Below are positions 1-9,078 of a DNA stretch of 64,000 nt, in pieces. Numbering within the stretch: the first letter of the stretch is position 1; the number at the start of each line of letters is the position of its first letter. Below the pieces are notes generated by a model that searched no databases, was not told the DNA's origin, and saw nothing but the letters and a program-made list of their open reading frames with translations. The position numbers and the translations under genes were made by a program. This stretch comes from Nostoc sp. CHAB 5824 (GTDB lineage: Bacteria > Cyanobacteriota > Cyanobacteriia > Cyanobacteriales > Nostocaceae): the NCBI RefSeq assembly GCF_020829665.1, contig NZ_JAIVFT010000019.1, forward strand, positions 62,001 through 126,000, written 5' to 3'.

Positions 1-1124
1 AAGCCACTTGTACTCTTTTCTCCCAAAAGCATAATTGAAATTAATGCTGGGATAATCGCAATTAATCTAGTTACTAACCTACGTAACCAAGGTTTTAGGC
101 GCAGATTCAAAAAGCCTTCCATGACAATTTGCCCTGCTAAAGTGGCGGTAAGGGTTGAACTTTGCCCGGAAGCAAGTAATGCCAAGCCAAAAATTGCACT
201 GGCGGCATTCACACCCAATAAGGGAGAGAGCAATTTATAAGCATCTTGAATTTCTGCAATATCCTGATAACCAGAAAAATGAAAAGTGGCAGCAGCAATA
301 ATCAAAATTGCTGAGTTGATAAACAAGGCAAAACATAAAGCAACTGTAGAATCGATTGTGCTAAACTTAATAGCTTCCCATTTCTTTTCAGATGTTGATT
401 CCCAATCCCGCGTCTGCACGATTGATGAGTGCAGATACAAGTTATGTGGCATCACCGTTGCCCCCAAAATGCCAATAGCAATGTAGAGCATTTCTGGGTT
501 CTGCACAATTTCTATTTTGGGAACATATCCTAATAAAACTCCGCCCAAATCAGGATGCGAAAAGATGATTTCTGCTGCAAAGCAGATGCCTACAGTTGCT
601 ACCAACAAGATTACCAAAGCTTCTGTATAGCGAAAGCCTTTATTTTGTAGCATTAATAATACAATTACATCTAGAGCTGTTATACACACGCCCCAACTCA
701 GGGGAATGCCAAAAAGCAGTTGCAGCGCGATCGCACTTCCCAGAACTTCCGCTAAGTCACAAGCTGCGATCGCTATCTCACAAAGTACCCATAACCCGAA
801 GTTGACACGCGGGCTGAAGTGATCTCGACAAGCCTGCGCTAAATCTCGCCCCGTTGCTACTCCCAACCGTACACACAGCGATTGCATTAAAATCGCCATC
901 AAGTTGGAAAGCATAATCACTGTTAGCAACGCATAACCAAATTTAGCCCCACCAGCTAAGTCAGTCGCCCAGTTACCAGGATCTATATACCCTACAGATA
1001 CGAGGTATCCTGGCCCTCCATAAGCTAGCATCTTGCGCCAGATGCTTTTGGTGTTAGGAATCCTAATGCTGCGGTGAACTTCTTTTAGACTGGGTTTCCT
1101 AATGGATTTTTCTGGAAAGGGCAT
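1..1124 (-). CDS. mntH: NRAMP-family Mn2+/divalent metal importer, 3' end outside window
   Basis: The protein is a proton-coupled divalent metal importer (Mn2+, possibly Fe2+) of the inner membrane. Translating the minus strand from the ATG at 1124 gives MPFPEKSIRKPSLKEVHRS, then the NRAMP metal-site segment GYIDPGNWATDLAGG near residues 42-56. The second signature, MPHNLYLHSSIVQTRD, follows around residue 225, on the helix whose Met coordinates metal in this family. Strongly hydrophobic segments alternate throughout. About 374 codons are present and the frame is still open at base 1, so the last one or two membrane helices lie outside. It is divergent from the heavy-metal ATPase at 1373, which suggests a metal-homeostasis locus. 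The family call is firm; Mn2+ preference is inferred from bacterial MntH proteins. Confidence 0.93.
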   Translation of the reverse strand, partial: MPFPEKSIRKPSLKEVHRSIRIPNTKSIWRKMLAYGGPGYLVSVGYIDPGNWATDLAGGAKFGYALLTVIMLSNLMAILMQSLCVRLGVATGRDLAQACRDHFSPRVNFGLWVLCEIAIAACDLAEVLGSAIALQLLFGIPLSWGVCITALDVIVLLMLQNKGFRYTEALVILLVATVGICFAAEIIFSHPDLGGVLLGYVPKIEIVQNPEMLYIAIGILGATVMPHNLYLHSSIVQTRDWESTSEKKWEAIKFSTIDSTVALCFALFINSAILIIAAATFHFSGYQDIAEIQDAYKLLSPLLGVNAASAIFGLALLASGQSSTLTATLAGQIVMEGFLNLRLKPWLRRLVTRLIAIIPALISIMLLGEKSTSG

Positions 1125-1217
1125 TTGTTTACACTCTCAAGTTTTCATAATTTTTTCATAATCTTTGCTCACACTGACAAAAATAGCTATCTTCACTAGG
1201 TTACAAATCTTGATATT

Positions 1218-1232
1218 TACTAAATATTAGTA
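1218..1232. promoter_or_regulatory. Small palindrome in the divergent metal-transporter promoter region
   Basis: The 248-bp gap between the divergent mntH-like and P-type ATPase genes is AT-rich and holds the inverted repeat TACTAA-ATA-TTAGTA. A looser pair, TTGATA and TATCAA, lies nearby around 1264-1292. Such sites could bind a metal regulator (Fur/Zur/Mur or ArsR type), but neither matches a consensus I can name with confidence. The regulatory role is inferred. Confidence 0.25.
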
Positions 1233-1372
1233 GAAAAAGTCAACAATCAACCTAATTTATATATTGATATGATTCTCGTTCCTAAATTATCAACTTGTAA
1301 AAACTTCTTTTTTTCATTACATTTGATGAAAGGCTTATATATCAAATAACTTACTAGCCTCAACAAAAAAAA

Positions 1373-3349
1373 ATGAAGCAAAAATTACATTCAGAATCTT
1401 CAGGTTGTTGCAACTGCGAACATGACCATCAGGAGAATCATAACCATGTTCATAATCATGATGAAAATCATAATCATGACCACAGTGGGGAATTCAATCT
1501 GAAAAATGAGGTATTGCCTTTGATAGTAATTTTCAGTTTATATGCACCAGGTGTAATTTTTGAAAATCAATTACACAATACATTTTATTCAATAGGTGAA
1601 TATCTGGTTTTCATCCCTGCCTATTTATTAAGTGGATGGAGTGTTTTAAAAACTGCTGGGCACAATATACTTAGAGGTAGAGTATTTGATGAAACATTTT
1701 TGATGGTAGTAGCGACACTAGGGGCGATCGCAATTCATAAATTACCCGAAGCTGTCGGAGTCATGTTATTTTATAAAATAGGGGAATTGTTTCAGGATAT
1801 TGCCGTTAGTCGTTCCCGTAATTCCATCAAAGCTTTATTAGAAGTACGTCCAGACTATGCCAATATTGAAACAAAGGGAGAATTAAAAAAAGTATCCCCA
1901 AAGACAATAAATATTGGAGATATTATCGTCGTAAAACCTGGAGAAAAGATTCCTTTAGATGGTGAGATTATAGATGGGAATTCGCAAGTTGATACATCTG
2001 CATTAACTGGAGAATCTGTACCGCGAACGGTGAGGCTGGGAGAGACAGTTTTGGCTGGAATGATCAACAAAATGGGTGTCCTCAGCATTAGAGTAACCAA
2101 ACTATTTGATAACTCTTCCATTGCTAAGATTTTAGACTTGGTGCAAAATGCCAAAAGTAAAAAAGCAGAAACAGAAAAATTTATTACTAAATTTGCCCGA
2201 TATTATACGCCGATAGTAGTTTTTATATCTCTAGGAGTTGCACTATTACCTCCTTTATTCATTTCGGGTGCAAGTTCTTCCGAATGGATTTATCGCGCCC
2301 TAATTTTACTAGTTATTTCCTGTCCATGCGGACTCGTTATCAGTATTCCATTAGGTTATTTTGGAGGTGTGGGAGGTGCGGCTAGACGTGGTATTTTGGT
2401 TAAAGGCTCTACTTTTTTAGATGTTTTAAATTCAGTCAACACAGTTGTGTTTGATAAAACTGGAACTTTAACTAAAGGAATATTTGAAGTAGCAAAAATA
2501 GTACCATCAAATGGCTATGATGAACAAGAATTGCTGCAATTAGCTGCCAAATTAGAATCGCATTCAAATCATCCTATCGCTCAATCTATCCGCAAAGCTT
2601 ATGGTGGAAAAATCGATGATTTTGAGGTGAGGGATTATGAAGAGATAGCAGGCTATGGAATTAGAGCCAAGGTTGAAAATAGGGTAGTGATAGCGGGAAG
2701 CGATCGCCTATTACATATAGAAAATGTTACTCATGATAATTGCCAGTTAGAGGGAACAGTTATTCATCTAGCAGTTGATAATATTTATGCTGGGTATATT
2801 GTCATTGCTGATGAACTAAAAGAAGATGCAAGACTTGCTATTCAAGCACTCAAAGGAATAGGTGTAAAGAAAACAGTAATGTTGACAGGAGATAATCAAG
2901 CGATCGCATCCCGCGTTGCTCAACAGCTAGGCATAGATGCTTACGAAGCAGAGTTATTACCTGAAGAAAAAGTCAATGCCATTGAAAAGTTACTCAACAC
3001 CGTTGGTAAGCATAGTAAAGTTGCCTTTGTTGGGGATGGCATTAATGATGCGCCAGTAATTGCTAGAGCAGATGTTGGTATAGCAATGGGTGGGTTAGGC
3101 TCAGATGCAGCGATAGAAACTGCCGATATTGTGATTATGACAGATGCACCCTCAAAAGTGGCAGAAGCAATACAAATCGCCAGAAAAACAAGGCAAATTG
3201 TTTGGCAAAATATCGGTTTTGCGTTAGGAATTAAAGGTGTATTTATTGGATTGGGTATTTTAGGTGTCGCGACAATGTGGGAAGCTGTATTTGCTGATGT
3301 GGGAGTAGCAATACTTGCAATTTTCAACGCAACTAGAGCGATAAAATAA
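1373..3349 (+). CDS. Heavy-metal (Zn2+/Cd2+/Co2+-type) P1B ATPase with His-rich N-terminus
   Basis: This 658-residue ATP-driven metal exporter shows the full P1B core. The actuator motif TGES sits near residue 217 and the transmembrane metal site is C317-P-C319. The phosphorylated D361 lies in DKTGTLT, and HP (SHSNHP) and GDGINDAP mark the nucleotide-binding and hinge parts. The N-terminus has no ferredoxin-like HMA domain with a GMxCxxC motif. Instead residues 11-45 carry a CCNC cluster and many HDH/HNH repeats, a likely soft-metal or Zn2+ buffer. The CPC site and the DKTGT region place it with Zn/Cd/Pb/Co pumps rather than with certainty among Cu pumps. The ATG at 1373 has no clear Shine-Dalgarno; it keeps the whole His-rich tail. 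It is divergent from an NRAMP importer. Confidence 0.93.
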   Translation: MKQKLHSESSGCCNCEHDHQENHNHVHNHDENHNHDHSGEFNLKNEVLPLIVIFSLYAPGVIFENQLHNTFYSIGEYLVFIPAYLLSGWSVLKTAGHNILRGRVFDETFLMVVATLGAIAIHKLPEAVGVMLFYKIGELFQDIAVSRSRNSIKALLEVRPDYANIETKGELKKVSPKTINIGDIIVVKPGEKIPLDGEIIDGNSQVDTSALTGESVPRTVRLGETVLAGMINKMGVLSIRVTKLFDNSSIAKILDLVQNAKSKKAETEKFITKFARYYTPIVVFISLGVALLPPLFISGASSSEWIYRALILLVISCPCGLVISIPLGYFGGVGGAARRGILVKGSTFLDVLNSVNTVVFDKTGTLTKGIFEVAKIVPSNGYDEQELLQLAAKLESHSNHPIAQSIRKAYGGKIDDFEVRDYEEIAGYGIRAKVENRVVIAGSDRLLHIENVTHDNCQLEGTVIHLAVDNIYAGYIVIADELKEDARLAIQALKGIGVKKTVMLTGDNQAIASRVAQQLGIDAYEAELLPEEKVNAIEKLLNTVGKHSKVAFVGDGINDAPVIARADVGIAMGGLGSDAAIETADIVIMTDAPSKVAEAIQIARKTRQIVWQNIGFALGIKGVFIGLGILGVATMWEAVFADVGVAILAIFNATRAIK

Positions 3350-3560
3350 AATTTTTGTGAAATCAGGAATCTGTAGTTGGGAAATTGTAAAAGTTAGAAC
3401 TGAAAAGCAATAACTAAATCGGATTTTAAAAAATTCTCAGAGGATTTGACGCAGATTTTGAGTTAAGCGGCTCCTTCAAAATTCCAATTTTTGCATCATT
3501 AAAGATAGTTTTTGAGTTACTACGACTCAGTTTAAAGCTTTGGAGTAGTAAGATTCTTGG

Positions 3561-4350
3561 ATGTTTGATAACATCTGCAAATTCCTCGCCGAAAACTTTT
3601 CCAGCGACTTTGCCACTTGGCTGCTGGGAGAAGCAACTTCCCTCACAGAGTTAAGTCCTTCTGAACTCTCGTCAGAACCTATTCGAGCCGATGCACTAAT
3701 TTTATTGGAATCGACTGAACTAGTGCTTCACCTAGAGTTTCAAACTCAACCCGATATTAATATTCCATTTCGTATGATTGACTATCGACTGCTTTGTGTA
3801 TCGCCGCTTTCCCCAAAAACAGATGCGTCAAGTGGTGATCTATCTTAAACAAACAAGCTCAGAACTCGTGCAACAAAATTCTTTTACCATTACTGGTACT
3901 CGCCACGAGTTTGAGGTAGTTCGATTATGGGAACAGCCGACAGAAGTATTTCTGCGCTATCCAGGTTTATTTCCATTCGCGGTGTTGGGTGGGACAGATG
4001 ACCGTGCAAGTATATTACAAGTAGCACAGGAAATTATCGGCATTCCTGACCAACGGTTGCAGAATAATGTCGCAGCTGCCACAGCAATTTTAGCTGGTCT
4101 AGTATTAGAGAAAGAGTTAATTCAAAGAGTATTACGGAGAGACAATATGCGCGAATCTGTAATTTATCAAGAGATTGAGGCTGAAGCTAAAGCCGAAGGT
4201 AGAGCCGAAGGCTTACAAGAGGGGATTCAGCGGGTTGCGATTAATCTGCTCAAAAGCTAAATGCCTTTGGAGGAAGTGGCAAAATTGACTGGTTTATCAA
4301 TTGAAGATGTACAGTTGTTGCAAACAGAGATAGAAGGTGAGTCAACATAA
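3561..4350 (+). pseudogene. Rpn-family nuclease/transposase-like (PD-(D/E)XK) gene broken by frameshift and stop
   Basis: The first frame (3561 onward) encodes MFDNICKFLAENFSSDFATW and continues through LHLEFQTQPD to DYRLL. The homologous continuation VYRRFPQKQMRQVVIYLKQT is in the next frame, so about one extra base lies near 3790-3795. The second frame runs to TAA at 4258-4260. The next codon is in the same frame and gives the family's usual tail, MPLEEVAKLTGLSIEDVQLL, up to the stop at 4348. The gene therefore has one frameshift and one premature stop. Intact relatives are about 270-residue recombination-promoting nuclease (Rpn) proteins, multicopy in cyanobacteria. It is most likely a dead copy, unless recoding rescues it. 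Confidence 0.85.
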
Positions 4351-4403
4351 TTCGTAATTATTACGCTGTGGATAAATCCGAGTGGCTCTGAATAAAAACC
4401 AGA

Positions 4404-4432
4404 GCGATGTCTACGACGGGCTACGCCTACGC
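4404..4432. repeat. 29-bp dispersed palindromic repeat, copy 1
   Basis: This is a member of a 29-bp near-palindromic family, reading GCGATGTCTACGACGGGCTA here and ending in CGCCTACGC. Other full copies are at 10785-10813, 18013-18041 and 20496-20524, each exactly 29 bp, and a shortened copy is near 50815. The family resembles the small dispersed repeats known from Nostoc-type genomes. The rest of the gap 4351-4541 shows no gene. Confidence 0.75.
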
Positions 4433-4541
4433 TTCTTACTCGCACCTCTTCTCAAAAGGCGATCGCTCAATTTCACTCATTTCAGAATCCAGGCAACTTG
4501 TAACTATATTTTTATAAAAATTTAACAGGCAAAATCAAAAA

Positions 4542-5777
4542 TCAATATTGACTTAATATTAAAAACCCTGTCTGCAATAACCCAATGACAAAACCCAAAA
4601 CACCACCTAAAGTTACAATCGCTTGCAATTCATTTTTCACGATTCCTTCGATGGCAGCTTCTAAATCAGCGGGTGAAGTTGATTTCACACGATCAACTAT
4701 CACTTGATCTATGGACAAAATCGGAATCGCCTGCGCCACAATTACTTCTAAATCTTTTTCCAAATACTTATCTAAAATTAAAGCCAACTCTTGACTCATG
4801 ACTTCTAAAGAAGTACTGACAACAGGTGAAGTACTAAGACGATTCAGCAGCACTACAGCAATATTCTCCCAATCAACAGAATCAGTTAATCCTTGTAAAA
4901 AATCGCTACCACTGTTTTGCAGGTAATGGCGGACACTTTCACGGGTGGTCTTTCGGAGTTGGCGCACCGTACCCATTGGCAAGTTTTGTAATGATAAGTT
5001 TTGCAGTAATTTCCTAATGCGATCGCGCATTTGCAATTCTTGAGTCAATTCCTGCAAGCGAGTATTGGTAGCCTCCTTTTCATCTAGGCAAAAAGTTCGT
5101 AGCCGCGTAAGAGTATTACGTAAGCCAAATAAATTTGCTACTACCCAATAAGTCCCACTGGTTTTTTCGCGGAAGCCTTCATCAATAATTTGAATCGTGC
5201 GATCGGTCAAAAAATCAACTATTGTCTGCCGCAGCACATCTGGCGGTAAAACTGCTTGCAACAACCAATCAGCAAGCCGCGTGGCTTGTTCTTCACTCAA
5301 TTGAAATTCCAGCAATATCTGGTCAAAAATTTGATTTATCTGCGCTTCCAAAAAGTCTTCACGTCGCGCTAAAACCTTGAGTAATCGTGGCAAGGATTCC
5401 CCTAGTAAATCCCGCAAAATTCCCGCCACAATTTTGGCGCTTTTCTCGTTTTTATCTGTTTTGATTTGTTCAATGGCCAGCTGCAACAACCAGAGAATAG
5501 CTGCTTGCACGCGTTCTGTTTGCAACAAACGCCGCGCCAAATTTTGCAATTCTTGTGGTGTCAACAGTGACCCCATGATTGTCTTGGAAATGTTCAGAGC
5601 CAGACGTTCCTGGTTGCGGGGAATCAATCCAGGGGTGAAGGGTACTCTTCGTCCAGCAATGTAAATTGCTCGGTAAGGACGGAACAACATTTTGATGGCT
5701 ATATCATTTGTGAAATAGCCAATAATTCCACCCAGTACCGGGGGAGACACATAAAGCCAAAGATGAGACCAGTCCAA
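4542..5777 (-). CDS. DUF445 family membrane-anchored protein
   Basis: This 411-residue protein belongs to the DUF445 (YheB/YjiN-like) family of unknown biochemical role. The N-terminal membrane segment contains the family's typical GGIIGYFTNDIAIKMLFRPY at about residues 16-35, followed by FTPGLIPRNQERLA. A long amphipathic helical region follows, and a second hydrophobic helix closes the C-terminus (LGGVLGFVIGLLQTGFLIL). The layout suggests a protein anchored at both ends. The start is TTG at 5777 (MDWSHLW); no in-frame ATG lies close upstream, and relatives begin at the same point. It is followed downstream by nothing on the same strand until the pseudogene region. The family call is sure; the function is unknown. 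Confidence 0.88.
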   Translation of the reverse strand: MDWSHLWLYVSPPVLGGIIGYFTNDIAIKMLFRPYRAIYIAGRRVPFTPGLIPRNQERLALNISKTIMGSLLTPQELQNLARRLLQTERVQAAILWLLQLAIEQIKTDKNEKSAKIVAGILRDLLGESLPRLLKVLARREDFLEAQINQIFDQILLEFQLSEEQATRLADWLLQAVLPPDVLRQTIVDFLTDRTIQIIDEGFREKTSGTYWVVANLFGLRNTLTRLRTFCLDEKEATNTRLQELTQELQMRDRIRKLLQNLSLQNLPMGTVRQLRKTTRESVRHYLQNSGSDFLQGLTDSVDWENIAVVLLNRLSTSPVVSTSLEVMSQELALILDKYLEKDLEVIVAQAIPILSIDQVIVDRVKSTSPADLEAAIEGIVKNELQAIVTLGGVLGFVIGLLQTGFLILSQY

Positions 5778-5815
5778 GGGAAAAATTAAAAAAGTTAGGA
5801 GTTTAGGTGAGGAGT

Positions 5816-5885
5816 AGAGACGCGATTAATCGCGTCTGTACAAATGCGATTAATCGCGTCTGTACAAATGCAATTAATCGCGTAC
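5816..5885. repeat. Triplicated short palindrome GCGATTAATCGC
   Basis: Three copies of the palindrome (G)CGATTAATCGCGTCTGTACA follow each other, spaced about 24 bp, the third with one change (CAATTAATCGCG). The same core occurs inside coding sequences at 12270-12294, 55480-55505 and 57008-57033. The block lies between the DUF445 gene and menG and might form hairpins in transcripts. It is a dispersed repeat family, not a gene. Confidence 0.85.
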
Positions 5886-5966
5886 AGGAGTTAGGAATGA
5901 TAAATTTTAAATGAGAATTTCTCACTACTGATAATCCATAACTTTTAACTGATAACTCCTAACTCC

Positions 5967-6662
5967 TCACTCATTTTTCTTGACTACCAGCACTCCCATC
6001 ATACCGTTCGCAATGGGGTAGTGTGTGGCTACAGCAAAACCAACTTGACGCGCTAACTCTATTTGCTCTTTCCCGATGGGAAAGCGGTCTAAGCTGGGAC
6101 TGATGTAAGCATATTCTTCTTTTAACCCTAAATAATTGGCAACTGGCACCACAAAACTGTCCAGATACAACTGCTGAAAGGCACGTAGCTGAGGATTACT
6201 CGGTCGATGAAAGTCTAAAATTGCGGCTTTAGCACCCGGCTTCAAAACCCGGTATAACTCTTGGAGACTGCGGGGAATATCTTTAACATTTCTTAAACCA
6301 TAGCCCATTGTGGCAGCATCAAATTGGCGATCGTCAAAGGATAAATTTAGGACATCAGCTTCTACCCAGGTAATAGCAGGTTGGGGGTACTGCCTTTGAG
6401 AGCGTTCTTTAGCTGTTTCTAGCAGGTTGGGGGAAAAATCCACTCCGTAGACCTGTCCTGTTGCTCCTACACGCCGTGCCAAACGTAAGGCTAAATCACC
6501 ACTACCGCAACACAAATCTAATGCAGTATCACCCGATTTAGCTGCACTCCATTTCACTGCCATTTCCTTCCATATTCGATGCTGTCCCAGACTCAACCAA
6601 TCGTTCAACTGGTCATAAACCGGAGCAATACGATTAAAAATGGACTGAATTTCGTTAGTCAT
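5967..6662 (-). CDS. menG: Demethylphylloquinone/demethylmenaquinone methyltransferase (UbiE/MenG family)
   Basis: The enzyme uses S-adenosylmethionine to methylate the quinone ring in the last step of phylloquinone (photosystem I) or menaquinone synthesis. The N-terminus has the UbiE signature IFNRIAPVYDQLNDWLSLG, the SAM-binding motif I is ALDLCCGSGDLAL, and GYGLRNVKDIPRSLQELYRV is the second family signature. The start is placed at ATG 6662 (MTNEIQSIF), giving 231 residues. The frame could be extended to 6692, but the extra 10 codons are filler (gggcatt-type repeat DNA) and are not typical of the family. The product carries no membrane helix. In cyanobacteria phylloquinone is the expected product. 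Confidence 0.93.
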   Translation of the reverse strand: MTNEIQSIFNRIAPVYDQLNDWLSLGQHRIWKEMAVKWSAAKSGDTALDLCCGSGDLALRLARRVGATGQVYGVDFSPNLLETAKERSQRQYPQPAITWVEADVLNLSFDDRQFDAATMGYGLRNVKDIPRSLQELYRVLKPGAKAAILDFHRPSNPQLRAFQQLYLDSFVVPVANYLGLKEEYAYISPSLDRFPIGKEQIELARQVGFAVATHYPIANGMMGVLVVKKNE

Positions 6663-6723
6663 TGGGTATGGGGCATTGGACAAACAGGGCATAAAGCATT
6701 AGGCATTGGGCATTAGTTTTTCA

Positions 6724-6765
6724 CTAATGACTAATGACTAATGACTAATGACTAATGACTAATGA
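6724..6765. repeat. Heptamer tandem repeat, six copies of CTAATGA
   Basis: Six perfect copies of CTAATGA run in tandem. Short tandemly repeated heptamers are a known hallmark of heterocystous cyanobacteria. The array overlaps the 3' end of the neighbouring response-regulator gene and provides its stop codon. Confidence 0.95.
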
Positions 6766-7697
6766 CAACTAGTAAGAGCGATCGCCACCAGTTGCGCTGA
6801 TAAATTAATTAGCATTAATTCATCTTCCCGCAAAGTGCAGGGTTGTTTCCACTGTAGCGACAATACGCCCAAGAGTTGATTACGGTAGCTAATTGGGATA
6901 ACTAAATGTGCTTGCACACCCGTATTTTGGTAGTGAATAGCATCAACTAATTTAGTGTCTTTAAGTACATTTAAGGAAACTTGCATTTGACCGGTGGCGA
7001 TCGCTTCCTTGGTTAGTGGGTCAAGAGATAGCCAGTTATCTATTGTACCTGTCTCGCTGTAACTTCCTTGAGTCGCAATCAAAGTATTTCCATCTGTAAG
7101 TTGGAGAATACAGCCTTCTGCTCCAAAAGTCTCACTCACAGCCCTAGCAATTGGAGAGAGAGTTTCTTCTAAGCTAGAAGCTGCTTGAGTTACCTGTACC
7201 AAAACACTCAGCAGCGCCATTTGAGCATGAGCACGGCGTAATTCTTCTGTACGTTGCTTGAGCAAGTCGTAGGTTTCTGCTGCTCTTTGCACCACTGCCT
7301 TCAGTTCTCCTGGATCCCAAGGCTTGGTGATATATTTGTAGACTTGCCCAGCATTAATCGCCTCTACCAAGTCTTCAATATCAGTAAATCCGGTGAGAAT
7401 AATTCTTACTGTATCGGGAAACTGAGGTACAGTCTTGCTGAGGAACTCAGTTCCTTTCATTTCTGGCATCCGTTGATCGGAGATAATCACCGCTACCTCC
7501 CCTTCTGCTGCCAAAACTTGTAGGGCGTTTACCCCACTATCAGCTTTCAGAACATTAAAGTCGCGTCGAAAGGTGCGATAAAGCAGATCGAGATTATCTG
7601 GCTCATCGTCAACTACCAGGATTTTGAGCTTTTTTGGTCGTTCGAGAGTCATGACTTGAGATTGGAGTTTATCAATTTCGAGGCTGGGCTTATCCAT
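6759..7697 (-). CDS. Response regulator with receiver and GAF domains
   Basis: This 312-residue two-component output protein has a receiver domain at about residues 24-140, with acidic pocket D30/D31, phospho-acceptor D74 (IISDQRMPEMKGTEF), conserved T (ILTGFTD) and K (YKYITKPWDPGE). A short coiled linker (residues 140-165, EELRRAHAQMALL) leads to a GAF domain (about 170-308), which may bind a small ligand or chromophore. No canonical Cys for bilin attachment stands out. There is no DNA-binding or enzymatic output, so it probably works through protein contacts. The final codons (SCH-stop) are written by the CTAATGA heptamer array, so the original C-terminus may have been lost. No kinase gene is adjacent. 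Confidence 0.9.
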   Translation of the reverse strand: MDKPSLEIDKLQSQVMTLERPKKLKILVVDDEPDNLDLLYRTFRRDFNVLKADSGVNALQVLAAEGEVAVIISDQRMPEMKGTEFLSKTVPQFPDTVRIILTGFTDIEDLVEAINAGQVYKYITKPWDPGELKAVVQRAAETYDLLKQRTEELRRAHAQMALLSVLVQVTQAASSLEETLSPIARAVSETFGAEGCILQLTDGNTLIATQGSYSETGTIDNWLSLDPLTKEAIATGQMQVSLNVLKDTKLVDAIHYQNTGVQAHLVIPISYRNQLLGVLSLQWKQPCTLREDELMLINLSAQLVAIALTSCH

Positions 7698-7989
7698 AAG
7701 ATATTTCCTTTAAATATTCACTATCTTGTTATATTCCATACCAAGCTTAGTTGAGAATAGCCGAAAATCGCCAAGGGTTTATACGGAGTTATTTTGCATA
7801 TTTTAAAACGCTAATAGTGAGCGCTACAGAGTGAATTTGCCACGTAATTCTTTCCTCCTGCCCTCTGCCTTCTCTTATAAGTTTCCCCAGATGAACTCAA
7901 GGCAATAAGTCTGGGTAGTTCATAGATTAGAATAAGACTTACTCATGAGGTATTAATCCACCTCTCAAGTTGAAGCTCGCACTCCGATT

Positions 7990-9078
7990 ATGACTGATCT
8001 ACCACCCAACGCTCAGAATCCCGAAGAAAATGTTACTAACGATGTAGCACAAGAGTTACTGCGAAGGCTGAGGCAAAAACAAGGCAACTGGGTGGAATGG
8101 GGAGCCGCGATCGCCTCGTTGCTAAAAACCGGTTACAATCCCCAAGAAATTTTTGAGGCGACTGGATTTGAGCCGATTCAACAAAATCAGGTGGTTGTTG
8201 GTTCTCAAGTTTACAATTCTTTGGAAAAATTTGGAGTACCGGAAGAAACGCGATCGCACTATGCCACACGCGGCAGTGATGTTTTATACGAACTGCGTTT
8301 ACTTACTCAGGAAGAACGCGCCGCCGCCGCCGAACTGATATTTGTCCACAAACTCGACGCCGATGAGGTGAAGGAAGTGGCAAAAGCAATTAAAGAGTTC
8401 TCCTATTTCCGCACTTTGCCAGAAGGGTTTTCTGCTCATCCTGGAGATGCCTTTGCTCACCAAGTTTGGAAGCTGGCACGCCAAAATGCAGATTTACAAC
8501 AGCGATCGCGCCTGATCGCCAAAGGTTTACGCTTTGCTCACACGCCAGCAGCAAGGCAGAAAATTGAACAGCTACTAACTGATTTTACTACCGTTCCCCA
8601 GCGTCCAGCCCCAATTTTACCCTTTTACCGCCTGGAGTTTGAAGAACAATTACCTCGAATTTTGCCCGTAGTAGGCGAGTTGCCATTGTCACGGCAAGAC
8701 TTGCAAGCTGTGCCTATACTGACAGAAATTGAACCATTTCGCATGATCAAGTTCTCTGGAGAGCAAGCTTGGGTGCCGTTACCAGGTTGGCAAGTCCTAT
8801 TGGCAGCAGAAGATCCAGTAGTGATTTTAGCGAATAGCGATCGCTTCCCCATCCAAACCCAAAGCCAAACGGGGCCTGTCGTCGTTGTGGTAGATCGTGC
8901 CCAACGAGAATGGGATGCCTCCAGCTATTTTGTTGTTGAAAATGGTGGTGAATTAGATTTTCAGTGGTTTGAAACTGAGCCAGAAATCCCCTTGCTAGGA
9001 CAAATTATTATCATTGTGCGCCCTAAGAAAATTCTGGATGAAGAATTAACTAAGGATTCCTGGCAGATTGATGAATAA
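7990..9078 (+). CDS. raf1: Rubisco accumulation factor 1 (assembly chaperone Raf1)
   Basis: Raf1 brackets Rubisco large-subunit dimers during L8 core assembly in the cytoplasm or pre-carboxysome. The 362-residue product has the typical helical N-terminal domain (about residues 18-195, LLRRLRQKQGNWVEWGAAIA, then GFEPIQQNQVVVGSQVYNSL), a proline-rich linker near 200-210 (TVPQRPAPILPFYRLEF) and a beta-rich dimerisation domain to the C-terminus. Length and domain order match cyanobacterial Raf1. Initiation at ATG 7990 gives MTDLPPN, as usual for the family. It stands alone; Rubisco genes are not in the window. Confidence 0.95.
   Translation: MTDLPPNAQNPEENVTNDVAQELLRRLRQKQGNWVEWGAAIASLLKTGYNPQEIFEATGFEPIQQNQVVVGSQVYNSLEKFGVPEETRSHYATRGSDVLYELRLLTQEERAAAAELIFVHKLDADEVKEVAKAIKEFSYFRTLPEGFSAHPGDAFAHQVWKLARQNADLQQRSRLIAKGLRFAHTPAARQKIEQLLTDFTTVPQRPAPILPFYRLEFEEQLPRILPVVGELPLSRQDLQAVPILTEIEPFRMIKFSGEQAWVPLPGWQVLLAAEDPVVILANSDRFPIQTQSQTGPVVVVVDRAQREWDASSYFVVENGGELDFQWFETEPEIPLLGQIIIIVRPKKILDEELTKDSWQIDE

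Noticed and set aside
6663..6692. Upstream extension of menG to MPCLSNAPYP
   Set aside because: The extra codons are encoded by GGCATTGGG-type filler repeat, while the family starts at MTNEIQSIF.
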